Source: Bradyrhizobium jicamae
GTDB taxonomy: Bacteria > Pseudomonadota > Alphaproteobacteria > Rhizobiales > Xanthobacteraceae
Length of the DNA stretch: 64,000 nt
Assembly (NCBI RefSeq): GCF_018130695.1
Contig: NZ_JAFCJX010000008.1
Location: forward strand, 242,797 to 306,796
Reading direction: 5' to 3'
Shown: positions 35,590-43,762 of the stretch, piece after piece
How positions within the stretch are numbered: position 1 is the stretch's first letter
Layout: every line of letters starts with the position of its first letter
The notes under the pieces: generated by a model
What the model was told of the DNA's origin: nothing
Database searches by the model: none
The model's input: the letters and a program-made list of their open reading frames with translations, nothing else
Made by a program: the position numbers and the translations under genes

Positions 35590-36465
35590 TCAGGGAATCC
35601 GGCTGACGCTCTTGCGTATCAGGCGGCCGATCGGCGGCTCGACGTGATTTGCCTGATGACTCAACACGTCCAGCCGCCCTGGTCCCTCGATCTGCTTGAG
35701 GCCGGAGACCATTTGGAGCGCTTGTGGCGGTCGTTCGTTGATGATCTCGGAGGTATCATTTGCCGGCCGAACCAGCGAGCCGTTGTTCATGCCCCAGATC
35801 GCCGCCTGAGTCCGGTTTTGCACCCGGATCTTGCGGAGGATCGCTTTGACATGAACCTTTACGGTCGCCTCCGCGATATCGATCTTGCGCGCGATGGACT
35901 TGTTGGAATCGCCCGCGATGAGGCATTTCATGATCGATTTTTCGCGGGGGGATAACAGCTGCGTCGTTTTGTCCTGCGGCGTCAGGAGGATCGCCGCATT
36001 GTCCACGTCGTGCGGCACTGCCCTGTCGAGCCGGCCGATTTCGGGGTCAACAACAGACGCCATGAAGGCCGGCGGGAAGATGGTTTCGCCCATCATGATC
36101 AGTTCGATCGATTTGACGAAGACATCGCACTTCATGACATCAATGAAGTAACCATTGGCGCCGGCCCGAAGTGCCGCGACCATTTCTTGGGGGCGGTAAT
36201 GATCGGCCACGACAGCAAGACGTGCTTTCGGATGCCGCTCCCGCAAGACCTCGATCTGTTCGACGATCCCTTCGAAATCATCGCCGGTATAGACGAGGAG
36301 AATCAGCATCGGGTCCTGCTGAAGTCTGCTCGGCGAAAGGTCGTCAGCGCATGATACGGAAGCCAAGATGCGAAAATTTGCAGCGCTTAATATTCTGGCA
36401 ATTCCTTCTCGGACTAGAACACTCTTTCCAACGAAAACGGCAGAAAAAAATTGACGCCTCGACAT
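35590..36465 (-). CDS. LuxR/NarL-type regulator with degenerate receiver domain
   Basis: 291 aa from the ATG at 36465 (GGGAGAG 5 nt upstream). The first 120 residues have the receiver fold (VLVREGIARILSAANF, GANGYFID), but key residues are lost: the acidic pair near the N-terminus is replaced by GKS, the phospho-acceptor position is Val58 in ILLVYTG, and the conserved Lys after strand 5 is missing. The HTH is intact: LSPREKSIMKCLIAGDSNKSIARKI and TVKVHVKAILRKIRVQNRTQ. It should bind DNA as a dimer without phosphorylation control. A C-terminal tail of about 65 residues is unusual. Placement next to galE and near EPS genes suggests an EPS regulator. Confidence 0.87.
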   Translation of the reverse strand: MSRRQFFSAVFVGKSVLVREGIARILSAANFRILASVSCADDLSPSRLQQDPMLILLVYTGDDFEGIVEQIEVLRERHPKARLAVVADHYRPQEMVAALRAGANGYFIDVMKCDVFVKSIELIMMGETIFPPAFMASVVDPEIGRLDRAVPHDVDNAAILLTPQDKTTQLLSPREKSIMKCLIAGDSNKSIARKIDIAEATVKVHVKAILRKIRVQNRTQAAIWGMNNGSLVRPANDTSEIINERPPQALQMVSGLKQIEGPGRLDVLSHQANHVEPPIGRLIRKSVSRIP

Positions 36466-37011
36466 TGTTACTCTCCCAGCCTACGCAAAAAAACTACAGG
36501 GGGCGCGGTTAAATTCCGCTTTTTAGTATTGGCCGTTAGTCCCCTCCGGCGGTGACGTCTTTATTCAAAAATTTTTGGCTAATCGGTTCGGGTAGGTTCT
36601 CCTTTCACGCAATCCGATGGCAGATTTTGAGGGCCCGCAATTCTGAAAATTTATCTAATTGTAGATTCGAATGGGCTATATCCCTATATACCATTGGGTA
36701 TAGACCCTCCGTTGACGAGAAGCATGTCGATCGTAATAGTAAACGCGTCTCGCTCGACATTCTCTGGGCGAGTTAACAGCATGATGCCGACCAGGCGTTG
36801 CATTTCTTTTTGATTGAAGTGGTCAAAGCGCTTCAAACGGACGCAGTTGCGGAACCGATCCCCGGAGTTTTACGTTCTCGTCAACTGCCGGAATTGCGCT
36901 GATACTCTTGAGCTATTGCACTGATACTCATGAGCTAGGGTGTGGACTAGACAAATGAACTAAAAAGGGGCGTGCGGGGTTTACCTTTTGGGACAGGCCA
37001 AGGACTGCCCA
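36466..37011 (+). promoter_or_regulatory. AT-rich divergent regulatory region with 22-bp-spaced direct repeats
   Basis: About 545 bp between two divergent LuxR-type genes, unusually A/T-rich for this chromosome and without a gene. CTGATACTCTTGAGCTA (36899-36915) and CTGATACTCATGAGCTA (36921-36937) differ at one base and start 22 bp apart, i.e. on the same face of the helix; each holds a CTC-N2-GAG dyad. They lie 75-113 nt before the regulator start at 37012. ATTAGCC-like sequence occurs near 36580 as at 6060. Confidence 0.55.
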
Positions 37012-37692
37012 ATGCATTTTATTAGAGTCGTGAGTGCGGATCGGCATCCTGTGGTACTGCAGGGTTTGACCAAGATGCTCTCGCCAAATTTTGATTTCGA
37101 AGTTGTTGCGGCTTGCAGTGATGGTCCGAGTTTTATCGAGGCCGTTCGAACTCTGGCACCGGACATCGCGATCCTCGACAGCACGATGCCTGGCGTGACC
37201 GGGCCGGCAATGCTTTCGCTCATCAGTGCCGAGAATCTTTCCACGCGGCTGGTGCTGTTCGTCGGATCCGATGAGGACCAGGAAGTGGTCATGCCGGCCG
37301 CTGCCGACGGCTACAGCATCATCTCGAAGGATGCGACGCAGGAAGTGCTGGTGAGATCGTTGCGCGAAGTTGCGGCCGGCCGGCGGTTGTCGCCGTTGCC
37401 ATCCTCCGAACAGGTCGTGGCCCGCGAGCCGGGGACGATCACCGAAAATGCGCTGGCTGTGCTGACGGACCGCGAGCGCCAGATCATGCGCCTGGTATCG
37501 GAGGGGCTGTCGAACAAGGAAATTGGACGGCGGCTGAATATCACCGATGGCACCATCAAAGTGCATCTTCATCACATCTTCCAGAAGCTTGAAATCAGCA
37601 ACCGGACAGTATTGGCGGCCATCGCGATTGCGCAGGACGACGGCACACACGGCCCCTCGGAAAACGACCCTTCCCGAATTCGTCGGAGTTGA
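37012..37692 (+). CDS. LuxR/NarL-family response regulator
   Basis: 226 aa from the ATG at 37012 with AAGGA upstream; an in-frame start at 36988 is possible. The receiver keeps the phospho-acceptor (Asp56 in DIAILDSTMPG) and the Lys in SIISKDA, so it should be phosphorylated by a histidine kinase. The DNA-binding part reads LTDRERQIMRLVSEGLSNKEIGRRLNI and TIKVHLHHIFQKL. It is divergent from the pseudo-receiver regulator and upstream of the three-PAS kinase (254 bp), which could be its partner, although the kinase has a FixJ-type gene directly downstream. The direct repeats upstream may be its own operator. Confidence 0.88.
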   Translation: MHFIRVVSADRHPVVLQGLTKMLSPNFDFEVVAACSDGPSFIEAVRTLAPDIAILDSTMPGVTGPAMLSLISAENLSTRLVLFVGSDEDQEVVMPAAADGYSIISKDATQEVLVRSLREVAAGRRLSPLPSSEQVVAREPGTITENALAVLTDRERQIMRLVSEGLSNKEIGRRLNITDGTIKVHLHHIFQKLEISNRTVLAAIAIAQDDGTHGPSENDPSRIRRS

Positions 37693-37946
37693 GAGCTGCG
37701 TTGCTGCGGCAAGTGGCCGCTCCCGTACGATCGTAGGGAGGGCCGTCAATTCCGAAGCCCCGCCGGTGCGTTCGCCTGCGCGGAGCGCCTGCCGCGCTGC
37801 AATAACTCCAATAGCGTAGTCCGGATGGTCCGGTTTGTCGGGGCGACTCTCGACCCTGCCGGGACCAGCCGTCATCATGTGCGCTCATTGCGCTATATCT
37901 CGACGCTTCGAAAAACTGTTAGTATGAGGCTATCGAAGAAGGGACA

Positions 37947-40115
37947 TTGTCACGGGTGACGATGAGGCTCACCTGTGGCGCAGCGCAGGCCCAAATGGCC
38001 GAATGTTTGGTGCTGCTGGTGATGCGTAGTCAAATGGTGAAATCCTGGCATCCAGCAGAGCAATGGCTGCTCGGGAGCATGCTGCTGGTGTTACTGGCGG
38101 CAGCTTGCATCTGGCTCGTGCCCGGTTCCCTATCGATCGTCCTTGCCTCGACGCTCGCTGTTGTCCTGCTTTTCTCGTTTGCAGCCCTGACGCGGGCCTT
38201 TGGAAGGACCCGCAGCCAGTTGGCAGCCGCGCTACAAGGTCGGGCACGGGCTGAAAAGGCCGAAAGCGAACTGCGGCTCGCCGTGGACGCAATCCCCGCG
38301 CTCGTCTGGAGTGCCGCCCCCGATGGCTCGCGCGACTTCCATAGTCGGCGCTGGCTTGAATTTACCGGTCTGGCGGAGGGCGAGGCGGCGGGCCGAGGCT
38401 GGATCTCCGCCGTCCATCCGGAAGACCGCGCCGCGGCCGCTGAACATTGGTATGCTGCCATCGCGGCCGGCAAACCGTACGAAGTCGAACTTCGCGGGCG
38501 CAGTGCCGGCGGTGAATACCGCTGGTTCCTCGCTCGCGCGGAGCCGCTGCGCGACCCGGCCGGCGCCATCGTCAAATGGTACGGATCCAACACCGACATC
38601 GATGATCGCAAGCGCGCGGTCGAAGCGCTGGCCGCAAGCGAGGCGCAATGGCGGGAAGTGTTCGAACACAACCCGGTCATGTATTTCATGGTTGATGCCG
38701 TCGGCACCGTGCTGTCGGTCAACACCTTCGGTGCCGCGCAACTCGGCTATTCGGTCGACGAGCTGCTGGGACAATCCGTGCTGCAGGTGTTTCCTGAGGA
38801 GGATCGGGTCTTTGTCCTGGACAATGTTGCCACCTGCCTCAACGATGTCGGCCGCAGGCACAACTGGGAAGTCCGCAAGGTCCGCAAGGATGGTTCATTG
38901 CTTTGGGTTCGTGAAAACGCGAAAGCCGTACGGCGGCTGGACAACGAGCTGATCCTCCTGGTCGCATGCGAAGATATTACCCAGCGCAAGCAGACAGAAG
39001 ATGCTCTGCAACGAAGCGAGAAGTTCTTGGCTGAAGCGCAGCGGTTGAGCCATACTGGAAGTTTCGGCTGGCGCACCGCGACCGGCGAGATCATTTGGTC
39101 GGACGAAACTTTCAGTATCTTCGGATACGAGAAGGCCCCTTCGGTCAACATCGACATGGTCGTCGCACGGATTCACCCCGATGATCGGGCGCTCGCGCAA
39201 CAGACCATCGACCGCGCCTCCAGCGACGGACAGGATTTCAACCACGGATACCGATTGCTGTTGCCGGACGGATCCGTGAAATTCGTCCATGCCGCCGCAC
39301 GCGCCGTAGGAGAAGCGGCCGACCTCACCTTTGTCGGTGCAGTTACTGACGTCACGGAGCGTCGACGCGCCGAGGAGGAACTCCACGAAGCGCAGGCTGA
39401 GCTCGCACGCGTCGCGCGCGTGACCGCCCTGGGCGAATTGACCGCATCGATCGCGCATGAGGTCAATCAGCCGCTCGCCGCGGTCGTCACCAACGCGGAG
39501 GCCTGTCTGCGCTGGCTCGACCGCGACGTTCCAAACCTGACCGAAGCGCGCGACGCGATGAAATTGATCGTCAGCGACGGGAAGCGTGCCGGTGAAGTGA
39601 TCAAGCGCGTGCGTGCCCTCGTCAACAAGGCGGCCACGCAGAAGGTGCCGCTGTCGCTCAATGACGTTGTGCGTGAAGTTGTTGTGCTGGTGCAGCACGA
39701 GCTGGTCAGTCGGCGGGTGTCGCTGCGGCTGGAGCTCGCCCCGGCCATGCCCCTGGTTCTGGCCGATCGCGTCGAGCTGCAGCAGGTGATCCTCAATCTG
39801 GTGATCAACGGCATCGAAGCGATGCAGTCGCTGACCGACCGCCCGCGCGAACTGGTGATCCGAACGCAGCAGAACGACCGGGATCAAATTCAGCTGGCCG
39901 TGCGGGACTGCGGCATCGGGCTCGCCGCTGGCGATGCCGGCCGGCTGTTCGAGGCCTTTTTCACGACCAAATCCGGCGGCATGGGCATGGGATTGTCGAT
40001 TTGCCGGTCGATCATCGACGCTCACGGAGGACAATTGTCGGCATCGAACAACGCTGGACCAGGCGCCACGTTTCAGTTCACCTTACCGCAGCATCGCGAG
40101 AATGATCGGCCGTGA
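37947..40115 (+). CDS. Membrane-anchored sensor histidine kinase with three PAS domains
   Basis: 722 aa if the TTG at 37947 (AAGGG 4 nt before) is used; ATGs at 38022 or 38034 would shorten it by 25-29 residues. Two hydrophobic helices at about 40-80 are followed by three PAS/PAC units (about 108-222, 232-347, 356-473), each ending in the PAC-like D-I/V-T/D-x-R-K/R pattern. The HisKA box LGELTASIAHEVNQPLAAV carries His504, and the ATPase domain has NLVINGIEAM, DCGIGL and GGMGMGLSICRSII. This is the FixL/NodV-like class. The gene overlaps the next one by 4 bp (GTGA), so they form a kinase-regulator pair. The signal it senses is unknown; no haem-binding His is obvious. Confidence 0.9.
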   Translation: MSRVTMRLTCGAAQAQMAECLVLLVMRSQMVKSWHPAEQWLLGSMLLVLLAAACIWLVPGSLSIVLASTLAVVLLFSFAALTRAFGRTRSQLAAALQGRARAEKAESELRLAVDAIPALVWSAAPDGSRDFHSRRWLEFTGLAEGEAAGRGWISAVHPEDRAAAAEHWYAAIAAGKPYEVELRGRSAGGEYRWFLARAEPLRDPAGAIVKWYGSNTDIDDRKRAVEALAASEAQWREVFEHNPVMYFMVDAVGTVLSVNTFGAAQLGYSVDELLGQSVLQVFPEEDRVFVLDNVATCLNDVGRRHNWEVRKVRKDGSLLWVRENAKAVRRLDNELILLVACEDITQRKQTEDALQRSEKFLAEAQRLSHTGSFGWRTATGEIIWSDETFSIFGYEKAPSVNIDMVVARIHPDDRALAQQTIDRASSDGQDFNHGYRLLLPDGSVKFVHAAARAVGEAADLTFVGAVTDVTERRRAEEELHEAQAELARVARVTALGELTASIAHEVNQPLAAVVTNAEACLRWLDRDVPNLTEARDAMKLIVSDGKRAGEVIKRVRALVNKAATQKVPLSLNDVVREVVVLVQHELVSRRVSLRLELAPAMPLVLADRVELQQVILNLVINGIEAMQSLTDRPRELVIRTQQNDRDQIQLAVRDCGIGLAAGDAGRLFEAFFTTKSGGMGMGLSICRSIIDAHGGQLSASNNAGPGATFQFTLPQHRENDRP

Positions 40116-40771
40116 CGATGCGCTCAACCTCGCCACGCGACATGATGGGCACCGATGAATCCATTGTCTTCGTGATTGATGACGATGAATCGATGCGCGA
40201 CGCGCTCAAGAATCTCTTCCGTTCGGTTGGCTTGAGGGTGGAGGTCTTTCCCTCCGCTGCCGAATTCCTGCAGCACCGCCTGCCGGATGTGCCCAGCTGC
40301 CTGATTCTCGATATCAGGCTGCCTCGGGTCAGCGGCCTCGACTTTCAGGCCGATTTGGCCAAGGCAGGGATTCGCATTCCGATCATTTTCATGACCGGGC
40401 ATGGCGATATTCCGATGACCGTCAGGGCGATGAAGGCCGGAGCGATCGACTTTCTGTCCAAGCCATTCCGTGACCAGGACATGCTCGATGCGGTGGCGAT
40501 GGCGATCGAGCGCGACCGTCAACGTCGTAACGAGGCAAAAAGCCTTTCCGACTTGCAGGGTCGTTTCGAAACCCTGACTCAGCGCGAGCGGGAAGTGATG
40601 ACCCTCGTGACCGCGGGACTCATGAACAAGCAGGTCGCGGGTGAAATCGGCATCGCAGAAATTACCGTCAAGATACATCGCGGGCATATCATGCGGAAAA
40701 TGGCGGCGAAGTCGTTGGCGGACCTGGTGAGGATGGCCGAAACCCTCGGAATGCGACGCGGGATGCCGTAG
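40112..40771 (+). CDS. FixJ/NodW-type response regulator
   Basis: 219 aa from the GTG at 40112, which overlaps the kinase stop; ATGs at 40118, 40142 or 40145 are alternatives. The receiver has VIDDDESMRDAL, phospho-acceptor Asp67 in CLILDIRLP, MTGHGD and Lys117 in FLSKPF. The output HTH is LTQREREVMTLVTAGLMNKQVAGEIGI and TVKIHRGHIMRKM, the FixJ pattern. It is the obvious partner of the three-PAS kinase. Targets are not visible; the position between two EPS loci makes EPS genes candidates. Confidence 0.92.
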   Translation: MTMRSTSPRDMMGTDESIVFVIDDDESMRDALKNLFRSVGLRVEVFPSAAEFLQHRLPDVPSCLILDIRLPRVSGLDFQADLAKAGIRIPIIFMTGHGDIPMTVRAMKAGAIDFLSKPFRDQDMLDAVAMAIERDRQRRNEAKSLSDLQGRFETLTQREREVMTLVTAGLMNKQVAGEIGIAEITVKIHRGHIMRKMAAKSLADLVRMAETLGMRRGMP

Positions 40772-40942
40772 GCCGTTGCGGGATGGCCGCAACTGCAGCA
40801 TGACGGCGGTTGGGCAGGGCTGCTCAATTCCGCGTGCCACAAACCTAAGTATGATTTGCTGAAGCGATCTTGCGCTGCACGCTCGCGGCCAAGTGGCTGT
40901 GCGTCAATGGCGCTCTGGTTGCGCCGTTTAGGAAAGACCACA

Positions 40943-41332
40943 TTGTCCAATTTCCCAGTCGTTTCAATCATTGACGATGACGCTTCCATTCGCACCGCGA
41001 CCTGCAACCTGGTCCGATCGCTTGAGTATGTCGCATATGCGTTCGCGTCGGCCGAGGAGTTCCTGCGCTCGTCACATCTGAAGGAGACGTCATGCGTCAT
41101 CGCGGATGTTCAAATGCCGAGCATGAGCGGTATCGATCTGCAGGACCATCTGCGGGCTCTCGGAAATCGCGTACCATTCATTTTCATCACCGCGATCGCG
41201 GCCGAGCCGATCCGTGAACGCGCGCTGAGCGCGGGTGCGATCTGCTTTCTCACCAAGCCCTTTGATGGAGAGACGCTGATTAGATGCGTCGAAACCGCCC
41301 TGAAGGGGGACGGCGCCCAGGCGGGTCAATGA
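40943..41332 (+). CDS. Stand-alone FixJ-like receiver domain protein
   Basis: 129 aa from a TTG at 40943 preceded by GGAAAG at 6-nt spacing; the frame is open back to 40856. It holds a complete receiver: VSIIDDDASIRTA, Asp55 in CVIADVQMPSMSG, FITAIA, and the Lys in FLTKPFDG, but no output domain follows. Such single-domain receivers act as phosphate sinks, connectors, or inhibitors of the full-length regulator. It follows the FixJ-type gene by 171 bp on the same strand, so it may compete for the same kinase. Confidence 0.85.
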   Translation: MSNFPVVSIIDDDASIRTATCNLVRSLEYVAYAFASAEEFLRSSHLKETSCVIADVQMPSMSGIDLQDHLRALGNRVPFIFITAIAAEPIRERALSAGAICFLTKPFDGETLIRCVETALKGDGAQAGQ

Positions 41333-41637
41333 CGCATGGGTGGTCGGTATCCGGATCTGTCCGTCAGGCCACGGGGAGCCATATACGAACGGATAAGCGG
41401 AACAACCATCAGGCGAATTGATGATGAAGCATGATCGAGCGAGATTGCTGGCAACAACTTTCTTTCAGATCGCAAGCGCAAAACAGCAATTCGTCAGAAA
41501 GTGGTCGCCATGTGTAGGGATCTACCTTGCTCAAAGTGCGACAGTGAAGACCCCGGAATAATCTCTCTGCGAGATCCAGCGCGTGAGCACCACTGCGGAC
41601 GCTCTTGCCTTTGCGCGATAGATGTCGAGGTCCTGTC
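41333..41637. other. Gap with no gene seen
   Basis: About 305 bp between the receiver protein and the small Cys-rich protein. I see no supported coding sequence, RNA gene or clear dyad; it likely holds the promoter of the small-protein pair. Confidence 0.4.
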
Positions 41638-41823
41638 ATGACAAACCGTTGCAACAATCCGGACTGTGAGCGGCCGTTTGGCCTGATCCGATTTAACTGG
41701 CACTTCGAACAATTCTGCTCGGCCAAGTGCCGCGAGAACCGCAAGCGCCTGCGGGAGCGCCACAAGACGTATTGGAGATGGCTCTACCCATGGCCTGATC
41801 CAGCGGCCGTAAAGCAGGATTAG
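41638..41823 (+). CDS. Small zinc-ribbon-like protein
   Basis: 61 aa from the ATG at 41638, with GAGG 7 nt upstream. Two cysteine pairs, CNNPDCERP and FCSAKCREN, give CX4C...CX3C, a pattern fitting a small zinc-binding knuckle. It is followed by a very basic, Arg-rich helix (RKRLRERHKTYWRW) and a Trp-rich end, compatible with nucleic-acid or membrane contact. I do not recognise a named family. It is followed at 50 bp by a small membrane protein on the same strand. Confidence 0.6.
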   Translation: MTNRCNNPDCERPFGLIRFNWHFEQFCSAKCRENRKRLRERHKTYWRWLYPWPDPAAVKQD

Positions 41824-41873
41824 GCCGAACGCGCATTCGGAAGTGTCTTGGAAGTTCGTAGACGGAGACGCAG

Positions 41874-42077
41874 TTGCCACCCCAGATAATCATGTCGCAC
41901 ACCCCGTCGGAATCGGAGCTTGAGGAAATCGAGCTGCTTGAATTCACCGAAGGAGCCATCAAGACGACGATGCAGGCGGCCCTGCTCGGAACCCTGATCG
42001 CGTGGACGCCCTCTCTGTTCATGCTCGCTTACATGGCGCGGGACATACAACCGGTGCCCGGCGAGCAACACGATTAG
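41874..42077 (+). CDS. Small single-pass membrane protein, hypothetical
   Basis: 67 aa from a TTG at 41874 with GGAG 6 nt upstream; an ATG seven codons in is the alternative. An acidic N-terminus (SESELEEIELLEF) is followed by one hydrophobic helix (about 34-54, MQAALLGTLIAWTPSLFMLAY) [first 20 residues are the core] and a short polar tail. No family recognised. A well-formed terminator follows within 80-110 bp, which supports this being a real transcribed unit. Confidence 0.55.
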   Translation: MPPQIIMSHTPSESELEEIELLEFTEGAIKTTMQAALLGTLIAWTPSLFMLAYMARDIQPVPGEQHD

Positions 42078-42153
42078 CGCCCCGGCCCAAAGGTGCCGCT
42101 TGGGGTGATCTATCTCCCGGGACGTTTCGTGCAAGCGAAGCGTCTCTGCCTCG

Positions 42154-42187
42154 CCCGGTCTCTCCCCAAGACCGGGTTATTTTTTTG
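42154..42187 (+). terminator. Rho-independent terminator
   Basis: CCCGGTCT (42154-42161) pairs perfectly with AGACCGGG (42169-42176), loop CTCCCCA, followed by TTATTTTTTTG. It ends the plus-strand small-protein unit. A second hairpin, GACGTTTCG / CGAAGCGTC (42121-42144), lies just before it. Confidence 0.88.
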
Positions 42188-42199
42188 TATAGACGGCGA

Positions 42200-43732
42200 T
42201 CACCGCGACGCAGCGGCAGACATTCCGGCGGCGGAAATGGCTGATGCGGGCCTGCGCAGGAAGGCGCTGCCCTTTGGCTGGACGCGCGATCCATCGATGA
42301 CCTCGAGATGGCCGCATCGGTTGAGGGTGTGCAGCTTTCGGCCGGGCCATGCCGGTCCGGGCTTCAAGATCTGTCGGACGGCTTGCCGGAACGTCGTCGG
42401 CGACAGTTCGAGAATTTCCGCAAGGCCGAGCGCGGCGCCATATCCGTTCGTGCAATCCTGGACCGGGCGCCACAGCTTGCCGTCGATCCTCACGAAGTGT
42501 CCTGCCGGTCGCGTGGTTGCGCGATCCATCAGAACCGGATTGCTCGCATGGGGCAACCAGGGACCGAACAGGCTCGCGGCGTGGAAGATCGACAAGCTAT
42601 CCGAGTATCCGCCGGTTCCGTCGCGCCAGGCGCCGAACAGATAATGCAGGCCGTTGTGTTGGGTGATGGTGACGTCAGCCAGTTCGAGCCCCGACAGCAG
42701 CGTGGAGTGACGCTCCCATCTGTCGGGGAATCGAACGCATCGGTAGAGAGCGACGTCGCGATGCTCGGAGCTTTCCGGGATCATCCATAGATCGCCGCCG
42801 TCTTCGATCAGGAACGGATAAGACAGATGCCAGGGCTCTTCCAGCACGGGCACCGCCTCGCCAACCGGGCCGGTGCCATCGAACTCGATGGCCGAGATGA
42901 TGCCCTTTCCCACATGGTGATCCAAGTCCTCAAAGAAGACGAATGTTCGCCCCTGCCATTGGACCGGAAACGGATCGGCGTAGAAGCGATGTCCGGGATC
43001 GGCGAGCACGTTCCAGTCCGGGCCTGACAAATTCTCTGCCTGCCAGACATTCGTCTGACTGTAGCGCCATCCGACGTGCCAGTGCGGCGCGTAGCAGCAC
43101 AGGCGATATATTTCCTTCGCGATCGAGACGGCGAGGCCACGCAGGACATATTTGGCGGGCCGCGGCTGCGGGTTGTTGGCGATCGAATACGCCAGTTGCG
43201 GCACGATCCGCGGCGCCCCGCTCAGAATCGCCGTCAGCATGGTCAGGGTGCGCGCCATGACGGTTTCGAGTGCACCGCTGAGGCCGGCTGCAATTTCTCC
43301 GGATGGATGACCGCGATCCAGCACCGCACCGTCGACCTCGTTGACGATTTCGATCACGGGCAAGTCTCCGGCCAGGATCGCTGCCAAAGCCGCGTTCTCG
43401 CCCGCGACCCCGTTGAACAGCGGCCGCAGATAGAGCCGGGCGGAGCAGTCAGGCTTCCGCGCAGCGCCGGTAAAGTCGACGATCACCTCGGCCGTGTCGG
43501 CGTGAGGTCGCGATTGTGCGGGGATCGCCGTCCACTTGTCGGCGCCACTGCGCTTGCCCTTGCGCAACACAAGGCGCTCGAGCTCGAACAGCGCCTCGAG
43601 GCCGGCGGGCCGCGCCTCGCTCGTCGCTGACCATGCGATCTGAATCGGAACATCCCGGCCGTTAACCGACAGGTTCTCGCGATTCATCCAGAGCCGAGCA
43701 TGGTCAGTTTCGCAACGGAACTCGATCATCAT
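42200..43732 (-). CDS. Beta-propeller glycan-related protein (GINT1 N-terminal-domain-like)
   Basis: 510 aa. Residues about 1-230 are a mixed region that looks like a formyltransferase/hydrolase-type N-domain and is not securely assigned. From about 235 the protein has repeats with the pattern seen in five-bladed glycosidase-like propellers: NVLADPGHRFYADPFPVQWQ, TFVFFEDLDHH, WHLSYPFLIEDGGDLWMIPE, LYLFGAWRDG-like turns and GHFVRIDGKLWRPVQDC. This arrangement matches the N-terminal domain named after plant glucosamine inositolphosphorylceramide transferase 1, which in bacteria is found in EPS loci. Activity is not predictable. It lies 30 bp downstream of the GT4 gene at 43.8 kb, same strand, one operon. 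Confidence 0.68.
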   Translation of the reverse strand: MMIEFRCETDHARLWMNRENLSVNGRDVPIQIAWSATSEARPAGLEALFELERLVLRKGKRSGADKWTAIPAQSRPHADTAEVIVDFTGAARKPDCSARLYLRPLFNGVAGENAALAAILAGDLPVIEIVNEVDGAVLDRGHPSGEIAAGLSGALETVMARTLTMLTAILSGAPRIVPQLAYSIANNPQPRPAKYVLRGLAVSIAKEIYRLCCYAPHWHVGWRYSQTNVWQAENLSGPDWNVLADPGHRFYADPFPVQWQGRTFVFFEDLDHHVGKGIISAIEFDGTGPVGEAVPVLEEPWHLSYPFLIEDGGDLWMIPESSEHRDVALYRCVRFPDRWERHSTLLSGLELADVTITQHNGLHYLFGAWRDGTGGYSDSLSIFHAASLFGPWLPHASNPVLMDRATTRPAGHFVRIDGKLWRPVQDCTNGYGAALGLAEILELSPTTFRQAVRQILKPGPAWPGRKLHTLNRCGHLEVIDGSRVQPKGSAFLRRPASAISAAGMSAAASR

Positions 43733-43762
43733 GTTCGCCCATCCGTTCCAGGCAACCTGCGA

